Positions 49,829-59,374 of a DNA stretch of 64,000 nt are shown piece after piece. Both the position numbers and the translations under genes were made by a program. How positions within the stretch are numbered: position 1 is the stretch's first letter; each line of letters begins with the position of its first letter. The DNA comes from Streptomyces sp. SW4 (GTDB lineage Bacteria > Actinomycetota > Actinomycetes > Streptomycetales > Streptomycetaceae). The notes under the pieces are model-generated. The model was given only the letters and a program-made list of their open reading frames with translations. It did no database searches and was not told the origin of the DNA. The stretch spans positions 4,833,001 through 4,897,000 of the forward strand of contig QKWM01000004.1 of the NCBI GenBank assembly GCA_003248315.1. The letters run 5' to 3'.

Positions 49829-50613
49829 GCGTGCCCGGCGAGGCAGCGCCCCGCGGCGTGCGGGCGACGGCGCGGATCGCCGCCCGTCCGGACGGGCGGG
49901 GCGGGACCTCGCTGCCCGTGCTGGAGGGCGAGGGGCCGCTCGCCCTCCGGCGCATCCGGGGCGGCGCGGCCGAGGCCCGGGTGATGCTGGTCGGCGCCAT
50001 GAGCGGGCCGCTCGGCGGGGACCGCCTCGCCGTCGAGGCGGACGTGGCCGAGGGCGCCCGGCTGCGGGTGGGATCGGCCGCCGCCACCATCGCCCTGCCG
50101 GGACCGCGCAAGGGCGAGGCCCGGTACGACGTCCGGATCACGGTGGCCGACCGGGGCGAACTGCACTGGACGCCGGAGCAGTTGATCTGTGCGGGCGGCA
50201 GCGAGCTGTACGTCACCACGACCGTCGACCTCGCGGCGACCGCCCGGCTCGTCCTGCGCGAGGAGCAGGTGCTCGGCCGGGCCGGGGAGGAACCGGGGCG
50301 GCTCGGCAGCCGTCTTGCCGTGCGGATCGCCGGACGCCGCGTCCTCGACCAGGAGCTGGCCCTCGGCCCCGGTGCCCCGGCGGCTGGGACGGCCCGGCCG
50401 GGCTCGCGGGACACCGCGCCGTCGGCCAGCTGCTCGTCGTACGGCCGGAGTTCGGGCGGCGCCCCCTGCGGCGCACGTGCTGGGGAGGGCGCGGCGGTGC
50501 TGCCGCTGGCGGGGCCCGCCGCGCTGGTGACGGCCGTGGCGCCGGACGCGCTGCGGCTGCGGCGGCTGCTGGACGAGGGGCTGGCCCGGCTGGACGGCCC
50601 GACAGCGGGGTGA
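49825..50613 (+). CDS. ureD: Urease accessory protein UreD/UreH
   Basis: The scaffold of the UreDFG complex, about 263 residues. Features are [60 protein letters not shown] and [20 protein letters not shown]. The part around 50385-50480 is broken by two or three one-base shifts, through which [13 protein letters not shown] reads; frame is then regained at [23 protein letters not shown] 49825 overlaps the ureG stop (GTGA). Confidence 0.88.
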
Positions 50614-50742
50614 CGTCCCGGTCAACGGACGCATTTCTCCGTTTATCGGATTGGCAAAGAAGTCCGGCCGCCCCTGTTCCCAGGGAACCCACAGCCACGA
50701 GGATCCCCGTACCTGTCGCAACGAAGTACGGGGAGTGCCCAC

Positions 50743-52358
50743 TTGAGGAAGAGACACCTGAAGCGGAGGACGACGGCGCTGGGTTCGGCCGGCCTGCTCG
50801 TCACCGCCACCCTGATAGCCGGCGCCGTCGCCGCGCCCTCGGCCAGCGCGAGCGCCGCGTCCGGCCGGCCGCCGGCAGGGGCACGGCAACGACCGGGAGG
50901 CCCGGGGCGTCGCCGTCGCCGCCGCGCGGGCCGCCGCCGCCGGGATCGACTGGCAGGACTGCCCCGCCGACTGGAACCTGCCCGAGCCGATCCAGTGCGG
51001 CTGGGTCTCCGTCCCGCTCGACTACGCCAAGCCGTACGGCAAGCAGATCAAGCTCGCCGTCGACCGCATCGGCAACACCGGCACCGAGGAGCAGCGGCAG
51101 GGCGCCCTGCTCTACAACCCCGGCGGCCCCGGCGGTTCCGGCCTGCGCTTCCCGGTCCGCGTCACCGGCAAGAACCCGGTGTGGGCGAAGACCGCCGAGG
51201 CCTACGACTTCGTGGGCTTCGACCCGCGCGGCGTCGGCAGGTCGGCGCCCATCTCCTGCGTCGACCCGCAGGAGTTCGTCAAGGCGCCCAAGATGGACCC
51301 GGTGCCCGACTCCGAGGCGGACAAGCGCGCCCAGCGCAAGCTGGCCGCGAGTACGCCGAGGGCTGCCTCGAGCGCAGCGGCGCGATGCTGCCCCACATGA
51401 CCACGCCGAACACGGCCCGCGACCTCGACGTCATCCGCGCCGCCCTCGGCGAGAAGCAGCTCAACTTCCTCGGCGTCTCCTACGGCACCTACCTCGGCGC
51501 CGTCTACGCCACCCTCTTCCCGGCCATGTGCGCCGCATGGTCGTCGACAGCGTGGTGAACCCCTCGCGGGAGAAGATCTGGTACCAGGCCAACCTGGACC
51601 AGGACGTCGCCTTCGAGCAGCGCTGGCGCGACTGGCAGGACTGGGTGGCGAAGAACGACGCCGCCTTCCACCTCGGGGACACCCGCGCCGAGGTCCAGGC
51701 CCAGTGGGAGAAGCTGCGCGCCACCGCCAAGAAGAACCCCATCGGGGGCGTCGTCGGCCCGGCCGAGCTGATCGGCTATTTCCAGAGCGCCCCGTACTAC
51801 GACTCCGCCTGGGTCCCCGTCGCCACCGTCTTCAGCAAGTACGTCGCCGGTGACACCCAGGCCCTCGTCGACGCCGCCGCCCCCGATCTGTCCGACACGG
51901 CGGGCAACGCCTCCGCGGAGAACGGCAACGCCGTCTACACGGCCGTCGAGTGCGCCGACGCCAAGTGGCCCACGAACTGGAGGACGTGGGACCGGGACAA
52001 CACCCGGCTCCACCGGGACCACCCGTTCCTCACCTGGTCCAACGCCTGGATGAACCTGCCCTGCGCCACCTGGCCGGTCAAGCAGCACACCCCGGTGGAG
52101 GTGAAGGCCGGCAAGGGCCTGCCGCCGGTCCTGATCGTCCAGGCCGAGCGGGACGCGGCCACCCCGTACGGCGGCGCCGTCGAACTGCACCAGCGGTTCA
52201 AGGGCTCCCGCCTGATCACCGAGCGGGACGCCGGCTCCCACGGGGTGACGGGTCTGACCAACCCCTGCGTCAACGAGCGGGTCGACACCTACCTGCTCAC
52301 CGGCGAGGTGGACCGCCGCGACGTGACCTGCGCACCGCACGCCACGCCGAAGCCGTGA
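50743..52358 (+). CDS. Secreted S33 tripeptidyl aminopeptidase (SlpD/Tap-like)
   Basis: An exported alpha/beta-hydrolase peptidase of about 539 residues. A TTG start at 50743 gives a signal peptide (MRKRHLKRRTTALGSAGLLV, then TATLIAGAVAAPSASA). The enzyme has GALLYNPGGPGGSG (oxyanion), VGFDPRGVGRSAPISC, the nucleophile LNFLGVSYGTYLGAVYATLF, the acid in VQAERDAATPYGGAVE and the His in DAGSHGVTGL. Two or more Cys pairs are present. Breaks occur near 50885, 51345 and 51530. Such enzymes remove tripeptides from secreted proteins. A strong hairpin terminator follows. Confidence 0.9.
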
Positions 52359-52363
52359 CCTCC

Positions 52364-52402
52364 GTGGGAGGGGCCGCCGGCCATCCCGGCCGCCCCTCCC
52401 AC
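52364..52402. terminator. Strong hairpin between convergent peptidase and PlsC genes
   Basis: GTGGGAGGGGCCGCCGG (52364-52380) pairs with CCGGCCGCCCCTCCCAC (52386-52402) around a five-base loop, with a single mismatched position pair. It lies between the stops at 52358 (+) and 52411 (-), suiting both genes. Confidence 0.8.
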
Positions 52403-52410
52403 ATCGCGGG

Positions 52411-53132
52411 TCAGCGCCCGGGCCTCCGCGGGAACCGCCGCCCCTGCGCCGCCCGCTGCGCCTCCTCGGCCTTGACGTCGGCCGCGTACCGGTCGACGTA
52501 CTCCTGGCCGGAGAGCGCCAGGATCGCGTACATGATCTCGTCGGTGACCGCGCGCAGCACGGCCTTCTCGTGCTCCATGCCGGCGTAGCGGGAGAAGTCC
52601 AGCGGCTCGCCGAAGCGGATCACCACGGGGTGCAGGCGCGGGACGACCTTGCCCGGGGCTGCGCCTCGAAGGTGCCGATCATCGCGCAGGGCACGACCGG
52701 CACCCCCGCTCTGAGCGCCATCACCGCGACGCCGACCTTGCCCTTGTAGAGCCGTCCGTCGTGCGAGCGGGTGCCCTCGGGATAGATGCCGAGCAGTTCC
52801 CCCTTGGCCAGCACGCCGAGACCCTCGCGGATCGCGGCCTGCCCCGCCTCCTTGCCGGTGCGGTCGACGGGGATCTGCCCGGCGCTGCGGAAGAAGAAGG
52901 CGGTGAGCCGCCCCTTGAGGCCGGGGCCGGTGAAGTACTCCGCCTTCGCGAGGAACGTGATCCGGCGCCTGAGCACCGCCGGCATCAGGAAGTGGTCCGA
53001 GAACGACAGGTGGTTGCCGGCGACGATCGCCGCTCCCGACGCCGGCACATGGTGCAGCCCCTCGATCCGGGGGCGGAACGCCAGCCGCAGCAACGGGCCC
53101 AGCAGCACGTACTTGAGCAGGTGGTAGAACAC
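52411..53132 (-). CDS. 1-acyl-glycerol-3-phosphate acyltransferase (PlsC-like)
   Basis: A membrane-associated lysophospholipid acyltransferase of about 241 residues. Motif I is AIVAGNHLSFSDHFLMPAVL (NHxxxxD), motif III is LLGIYPEGTRSHDGRLYKGK and motif IV is VPVVPCAMIGTFEA. A hydrophobic N terminus (FYHLLKYVLLGPLLRLAF) anchors it. A break near 52660 separates the end (VIRFGEPLDFSRYAGMEHEK). GTG 53132 follows GAGGGGCG. Confidence 0.88.
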
Positions 53133-53331
53133 GGCTCGCCCCTCAATCCGCCAGGTCCGTGCCGGACCGTGGTCCGCGCAGGCCGCCTCCGGGCCGGGGA
53201 ATCCGCCCACGTGCGCGTGTAGTCATCTGTAACCGTGTTCGGCCGGGCCTATGCCGCCGCGCGCGGGGGAGCCGGGCCGCCGGGCGCCGGCCGTCGCGGC
53301 GGCCACGGACCGAGGAAGGGCCAGGAGCCGG

Positions 53332-54802
53332 TCAGAACCGCGGTGTCGGCGTCTGCGACTCCACGAGCTCCGCCGCCTCCTCCTCGGTCTGCACCGAGGG
53401 CGGCGACCCGGCCAGCGGCCGCTGCGCGGTCTCCTTCATGCAGGCCACCGCGACGACACCGACCAGGGCCGCCGCCATCGAGTAGTACGCCGGCATCATG
53501 TCGGAGCCGGTCGCGCCGATCAGGGCCGTGATGACCAGCGGCGTGGTGCCGCCGAACAGCGACGCCGACAGGTTGTAGCCGACCGACAGGGAGCCGTAGC
53601 GCACCGACGTCGGGAACATCGCCGGCAGCGCCGCCGACATCGTGCCCAGCAGGCAGACCAGGGACAGGCCCAGCATCAGCATGCCGGCCGAGACCGCGAC
53701 CAGACTGCCCTGCTGCACCAGCACGAACGCCGGTGCGGACAGCACGAAGAAGCCCAGCATCCCGGTCATCAGCAGCGGCTTGCGGCCGTACCGGTCGGAG
53801 AGCCGGCCCACCTGGTTGATGACGAGCATCAGCAGCACCATGGTGGCCACCAGGATCAGCAGCCCGTGCGTCTCGGAGTAGTGCAGCTCGTCCGAGAGAT
53901 ACGTCGGCATGTACGACAGCAGCATGTAGTCGGTGATGTTGTAGGCGCCGACCAGCGCGATGCACAGCAGCAGCGTCCGCCACTGCTCCCGGAAGATCTT
54001 CGCCAGGTCGCCGCGGGCGGTGGTCTCCACCGTGTCCGCCGCCTCCGAGACGTGGACGTTGCCCTCCTCCAGCTTCAGGTAGGCGGGGGTGTCGTCCAGC
54101 TTCAGCCGCAGGTAGAGGCCGACGATCCCGAGCGGGCCGGCGACCAGGAAGGGGATGCGCCAGCCCCAGGCGTCCATCGTGTCCTGGCCGAGCCAGGCGG
54201 TCAGCGCGGTCACCAGGCCGGCCGCACCCGTGTACCCGGCGAGCGTCCCCAGTTCCAGGAAGCTGCCGAAGAAGCCGCGCCGCTTGTCCGGGGCGTACTC
54301 CGCGATGAAGGTGGACGCGCCGCCGTACTCGCCGCCCGTCGAGAACCCTGGAGCAGCCGGAAGACGATCAGCAGCAGCGGCGCCCAGAAGCCGATGACGG
54401 CGTAGCTCGGGATCAGTCCGATCGCGGCCGTGCCGATCGCCATGAGGATCATCGTCAGCGCGAGGACCTTCTTGCGGCCGATCTTGTCGCCCATCGGCCC
54501 GAAGACCATGCCGCCCAGCGGGCGGACCAGGAAGGCGACGGCGAAGGTCGCGAAGGACGACAGCAGCTGCGCCGTCTCGTTCCCGGAGGGGAAGAAGACC
54601 CGGCCGAGGGTGCCGGCCAGATAGGCGTAGATGCCGAAGTCGAACCACTCCATGGCATTGCCGAGAGAGGCCGCCTTCACCGCGCGCTTGACCGCCCGCT
54701 CGTCCGTCACCGTGATGTCCGACCGGCGGAGCCTGGGTTCTGCCGGCGCTTGACGGCGCGGAAGAGCAGGGGATGACGCTTGATCGCTGCGGAATCGGGC
54801 AC
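53332..54802 (-). CDS. MFS transporter, metabolite:H+ symporter (ProP-like) subfamily
   Basis: A 12-segment transporter of about 491 residues. Subfamily motifs are [40 protein letters not shown] (loop 2-3), [20 protein letters not shown] (after TM4) and [20 protein letters not shown] (loop 8-9). These fit proline/betaine, alpha-ketoglutarate or similar symporters. Two breaks (near 54735 and 54350) each act as one missing base. GTG 54802 gives [20 protein letters not shown]. Ends ESQTPTPRF. The substrate may be an osmolyte or organic acid. Confidence 0.9.
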
Positions 54803-54964
54803 GGGCCCGTTGTCGCTGGGGACGTGGCTGCGTTCCTTTCCGGGGCATACCGCTCCAAACGGAACTCATGCTCGTTCATCTGCTTTCCAACAGCACCTGC
54901 CACAAAATGCGGAATTCACTCATGCGGATCAGTGACGGGACCGGGGCCGGGTAGGCTCCGGCGT

Positions 54965-55422
54965 ATGCGGATCTCCGTCTCCTCCGACATGGACGAACCC
55001 GTGGCCCGCCTCCTCGTCGAGGAACTGCGCAGGCGCGGGCACGAGGTACGCACCCACGGAGCCCTGCGCCCCGGTGCCGACCCCGGTGGGCGGTCTGCTC
55101 CGAACGGGCGGCACGCGACGTCGCCGAGGGTACGGCCGATCAGGCGGTGGTGTGCTGCTGGACCGGCACCGGCGCGTCGATCGCCGCCAACAAGGTGCCG
55201 GGCGTCCGCGCGGCCCTGTGCGCGGACGCCTACACGGCGGACGGGGCCCGCCGCTGGAACGACGCCAACGTCCTCGCGCTCAGCCTGCGGCTGACGTCCG
55301 AGCCGCTGCTCAAGGAGATCCTCGACGCCTGGTTCGCCGGCGGCGCCGGCGCGGACGCCGAGGACCGGGAGAACGTCGCCCACGTCGAACGGCTCGACCG
55401 CGAGGGCCGAGCCGTTCGGTGA
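54965..55422 (+). CDS. RpiB/LacAB-like sugar-phosphate isomerase family, atypical
   Basis: A protein of about 153 residues of the RpiB fold. MRISVSSDMDEPVARLLVEE opens it, and AVVCCWTGTGASIAANKVPG, VRAALCADAYTADGARRWND and ANVLALSLRLTSEPLLKEIL follow. The usual catalytic His of DHAG is replaced (SDMDEP), the CGTG loop is CWTG, and the HNDAN His is Trp (RRWNDAN). Cys in the loop is kept. It probably has a different substrate from ribose-5-phosphate. One break near 55095. Confidence 0.8.
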
Positions 55423-55434
55423 GCGGGCGGTCCC

Positions 55435-56654
55435 TCAGCAGGCCAGGACCTTCTCCAGGGTCCCCAGGGCCTCCCGCAGCTCCTCCTCGGTGATGGTCAG
55501 CGGCGGGCGATCCGGATCGTCGACCCGTGGGTGTCCTTGACCAGCACGCCCTCCCGCATCAGCCGCTCGCTGACCTCGCGGCCGGTACCGAGCGCCGGAT
55601 CGACGTCGACGCCGGCCCACAGACCGCGCGCCCGGAACGCGACGACGCCCTTGCCGGTCAGCGCGGCCAGCCCGTCGCGCAGCACGGCGCCCAGCTCCTC
55701 CGCCCGGCGCTGGAACTCGCCGGTCTCCAGCAGCTCCACCACCGCGGTGCCGACGGCGGCGGCGAGCGGGTTGCCGCCGAACGTCGAACCGTGCTCGCCG
55801 GGATGCAGCACACCGAGCACCTCCCGGCGCCCGACCACCGCCGACACCGGCACGATGCCCCCGCCCAGCGCCTTGCCGAGCAGTACCACGTCCGGCACGA
55901 CCGACTCGTGCTCGACGGCCAGGGTGCGTCCCGTGCGGCCCAGGCCCGACTGGATCTCGTCCGCCATGAACAGGCAGCCCGCGCGCCGGGTCAGCTCCCG
56001 CACACCCGCCAGATAGCCGTCGTCCGGGACGATCACCCCGGCCTCGCCCTGGATCGGCTCGATCAGCACGGCCGCCGTCGTGTCGTCGACCGCCTCCTCC
56101 AGCGCCGCCAGGTCGTTGTACGGCACGATCCGGAAGCCCGGCGCGAACGGGCCGAAGCCCCGGCGGGCCGTCTCGTCCGTGGAGAAGCCGACGATCGTCG
56201 TCGTCCGGCCGTGGAAGTTGTCCGCGGCCACCACGATCGTCGCCCGGTCGTCGGGCACGCCCTTGACGTCGTACGCCCACTTGCGGGCCACCTTGATGCC
56301 GCTCTCCACGGCCTCCGCGCCGGTGTTCATCGGCAGCACCATGTCGGTGCCGGTCAGGGCGGCCAGCCGCTCGGCGAAACCGGCGAGCCGGTCGTTGTGG
56401 AAGGCGCGCGAGGTCAGGGTCAGCCGGTCCAGCTGGCGGTGCGCGGCCTCGATCAGCGCCGGATGGCGGTGGCCGAAGTTCAGGGCCGAGTAGCCGGCCA
56501 GCAGGTCGAGGTAGCGGCGGCCCTCGACGTCCTCCACCCGGACGCCCTCCGCACGGGCGACGACCACGGGCAGCGGGTGGTAGTTGTGCGCGAGGACGGG
56601 CTCCTCGGCACGGATGAGCTCCGCCGAGCTGCGGGTGCGGGCGGGTGCGGTCAT
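55435..56654 (-). CDS. rocD: Ornithine aminotransferase
   Basis: A class III PLP aminotransferase of about 407 residues turning ornithine to glutamate semialdehyde. Motifs are YLDLLAGYSALNFGHRHPAL, MNTGAEAVESGIKVARKWAY, NFHGRTTTIVGFSTDETARR, FMADEIQSGLGRTGRTLAVE and PLP Lys in VVLLGKALGGGIVPVSAV. ATG 56654 overlaps the ddaH stop (ATGA). One missing C near 55505 separates the end (PPLTITEEELREALGTLEKV). Part of an Lrp-ddaH-rocD operon for arginine/ornithine use. Confidence 0.93.
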
Positions 56655-57469
56655 GAACGGATCTCCCGGATCTCCTGGGTGCAGCACTTGATGCCGCCAC
56701 CGGCTTTGTGGAACTCGGACATGTCGACGGGGACGGGGACGTAACCGCGGTCGGCCAGCCGTGCCGCCAGGCCGGCCGCCCCCGGTGAGATGAACACGTG
56801 GCGGCCGTCGGACACGGAGTTCAGCCCGAAGGCCGTCGCGTCCTCGCGGGTGGCGATCACCGCGTCCGGATACAGCCGCTCCAGCACTTCGCGGCTGCCG
56901 GCGAGAACGCCTCGGGTAGTACGCCACATTGTCCTCGTCCAGCACGAACAGCGCCGTGTCCAGGTGGTAGAAGTACGGGTCCACCAGCGTCAGGGAGATC
57001 ACCGGCGTCCCGAAGAACTCCTGCGCCTCGCGGTGCGCCTCGGGGTGGTGCGAAATCCCGTCCCGGCCAGGATCCACCGGCCGGCCGGGACGAGATCGCC
57101 CTCGCCCTCGCACACCGACTCCGGATGGTGGACGTCGAAGCCCTGGCCCTTGAACCACGCCTCGTAGGGCACGGACTCGGGGCGCCGCTCCGGCGCGTGG
57201 AACAGGGAGCCGAGGACCCGGCCCTCCACGACGACCGCGGCGTTCGCGGCGAAGACCATGTCGGGCAGGCCGGGCACCGGCGGGACGTGGTCGACGGTGT
57301 GGCCGTGCACACGGTAGGCGTCGACCAGGGCCTGCCACTGGTCCAGGGCGCGGATGACGTCGACCGGCCGGTCGGGACGCATCCACGGGTTGATCGCGTA
57401 CTGCACGGCGAAGTGTCTGGGTTCGCAGACGAGAAAGCGCCGCCGGCGCGGCACACGGGAGTCGGGCAC
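56651..57469 (-). CDS. ddaH: Dimethylarginine dimethylaminohydrolase
   Basis: A guanidino-group-modifying enzyme of about 273 residues producing citrulline (or ornithine precursors) from methylated arginine or arginine. Features are YAINPWMRPDRPVDVIRALD, MVFAANAAVVVEGRVLGSLF, HAPERRPESVPYEAW, EGEGDLVPAGRWILAG, VDPYFYHLDTALFVLDEDN (catalytic His) and GGGIKCCTQEIREIRS (catalytic Cys). GTG 57469 follows GGAGGA nine bases upstream. Breaks near 57050 and 56915. Confidence 0.9.
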
Positions 57470-57490
57470 AGAGGGGTTCCTCCGCTTCAC

Positions 57491-58111
57491 TCACGGTTGG
57501 TGACTGGGGGGTGACACCACGGTAGGAAGCGGGGCAGACGGGCGACAAGGAGGAAAGGCTGCGTGTTCGCGCAGCATCGCTGCGTTGTCGCCCAGGTCAG
57601 CGCAGGTCTGCTGCGTCCTGTGCGGGGTCCTCGGGAGCGGCGTTGCTGGCCCCGCCTCCGGACTGTCCGGCAGCAGATGGGACAGGACCATCACGCTGAT
57701 CGTCTTGCGGATGAACGGCTCCGTACGGATCCGTTCCAGCACCTCCTCGAAGTGCTCCACGTCCCGCGCCCGCACGTGCAGCAGCGCGTCCGCGCCGCCC
57801 GTGACCGTCATCGCCGCGGTGATCTCCGGATGGTTGCGCACCACCTCCGCCAGCCGTCGCGGCGGCGCCGCACCCTCGCAGTACACCTCCACGTACGCCT
57901 CGGTGCGCCAGCCCAGCGCCGACGGCTTCACCGTGGCCGTGAACCCGGTGATCACCCCGGTCTCGCGCAGCCGGTCCACCCGGCGCTTCACCGCCGTCGC
58001 GGACAGCCCGACGTCCGCGCCGATCTCGGCGAAGGAGGTCCTGGCGTTCGCCATCAGCGCGGTGACGATCTTCCGGTCGAGTTCGTCGAAGGGCACGGGC
58101 CTGCTGCTCAT
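57491..58111 (-). CDS. Lrp/AsnC family regulator of the ddaH-rocD operon
   Basis: An Lrp-type regulator with the N-terminal HTH (LDRKIVTALMANARTSFAEI, LSATAVKRRVDRLRETG) and a RAM domain (MTVTGGADALLHVRARDVEH). ATG 58111 gives MSSRPVPFDELDRK. The unbroken frame ends at 57491, just before ddaH; a one-base break near 57650 would instead end it at 57597 (ASNAAPEDPAQDAADLR), which looks more coding-like. It heads the operon and probably controls it in response to arginine or ornithine. Confidence 0.85.
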   Translation of the reverse strand: MSSRPVPFDELDRKIVTALMANARTSFAEIGADVGLSATAVKRRVDRLRETGVITGFTATVKPSALGWRTEAYVEVYCEGAAPPRRLAEVVRNHPEITAAMTVTGGADALLHVRARDVEHFEEVLERIRTEPFIRKTISVMVLSHLLPDSPEAGPATPLPRTPHRTQQTCADLGDNAAMLREHAAFPPCRPSAPLPTVVSPPSHQP

Positions 58112-58188
58112 GCGGGCACTGTATCCAGCGCAAACGTCCACGTCGGACACGTGTGCAGGCACGGGGATCGCCCCTACACTCCACCTTC

Positions 58189-58952
58189 ATGCTGCGCGCC
58201 CTGGCCGTCGACGACGAACGCCCCTCGCTCGAGGAACTCGTGTACCTGCTCAACGCCGACCCGCGGATCACCGCCGCCGAGGGCGCCGGCGACGCCACCG
58301 AGGCGCTGCGCCGCATCAACCGCGCGCTCGAGTCCGGCCCGGACGGCCCCGAGGCGATCGACGTCGTCTTCCTCGACATCCAGATGCCCGGCCTCGACGG
58401 GCTCGACCTGGCCCGGCTCCTCACCGGCTTCGCGCGGCCGCCGCTGGTGGTGTTCGTCACCGCCCACGAGGACTTCGCCGTGCAGGCCTTCGACCTCAAG
58501 GCCGTCGACTACGTGCTCAAACCCGTCCGCAGGGAACGCCTCGCCGAGGCCGTCCGGCGCGCCGCCGAGCTGAGCGGCACCGCCCTCGCGGGTGCCGCCG
58601 CGCACATCCCGTACACGAACCCGACCCCGACCACATCCCCGTCGAACTGGGCGGGGTGACCCGCTTCGTGCCCGTCGACGACATCACCCACGTCGAGGCC
58701 CAGGGCGACTACGCCCGCCTGCACACCCACAAGGGCAGCCATCTGGTCCGCATCCCCCTGTCCACCCTGGAGGAGCGCTGGCGCGCCCGCGGCTTCGTCC
58801 GCATCCACCGCCGCCACCTGGTCGCCCTGCGGCACATCGGCGAGCTCCGCCTCGACGCCGGAACCGTCAGCGTCCTGATCGGCACCGAGGAACTCCAGGT
58901 CAGCCGCCGCCACGCCCGCGAACTGCGGGACCTGCTGATGAGGAGGAGGTGA
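58189..58952 (+). CDS. LytTR-type response regulator
   Basis: A regulator of about 255 residues. The receiver has LRALAVDDERPSLEELVYLL, DVVFLDIQMPGLDGLDLARL (phospho-Asp), VFVTAHEDFAVQAFDLKAVD and YVLKPVRRERLAEAVR. The C-terminal LytTR DNA-binding domain (VTRFVPVDDITHVEAQGDYA, HLVRIPLSTLEERWRARGFV, RIHRRHLVALRHIGELRL) lies after a break near 58610. ATG 58189. Its stop overlaps the start of the small membrane gene; the kinase is three genes downstream. Confidence 0.9.
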
Positions 58953-59349
58953 CCCGTGCCCCGAACCCGGCCGAGCGCCGCGTCGTCGTCACCGGCCCGC
59001 CCCGGCGCGCCCGCTCCCACCACCGGCTCCGCCCGCGCGGACGGGACCCGCACGCCCCCGCGCCTACCGCCCCCGCACCGAGATCGACGAACAGACCACC
59101 CTCGGCCACACCTACGTGCGGTCCCTGATGCGCACCCAGCTGCGCGCCGCCCTCGCCGTCTGCGCGGTCCTGGTCCTGCTCGTCGGCCCGCTGCCGCTGG
59201 TCTTCGCCGCCGCGCCGGACGCCCGCCGCCTGGAGTGGGCGGTCCTCGGCTTCGGCCTCTACGCCCCGCTCGTCCTCCTCGCCCGCTGGTACGTGCGCCG
59301 CGCCGAGCGCAACGAACGCGACCTCGTCCGGCTCGTCGAGGACCGATGA
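58949..59349 (+). CDS. Small two-TM membrane protein of the symporter unit
   Basis: A protein of about 133 residues. An Arg/Pro-rich cytoplasmic N terminus leads to two transmembrane segments (LAVCAVLVLLVGPLPLVFAA and LEWAVLGFGLYAPLVLLARW) and ends RRAERNERDLVRLVEDR. It resembles the short accessory subunits (DUF485/DUF4212-like) found before sodium/solute symporters. GTG 58949 overlaps the LytTR stop (GTGA). A break near 59060 restores the frame. It is probably a subunit or stabiliser of the symporter. Confidence 0.7.
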
Positions 59350-59374
59350 ACGTCACGAACGCGACGCCCGCCCC

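Noticed and set aside
57491-57596. Extension of the Lrp protein by 35 residues
   Set aside because: Kept only as an option: the extension is not conserved-looking and covers the ddaH leader, and a one-base correction would give a coding-like end at 57597.
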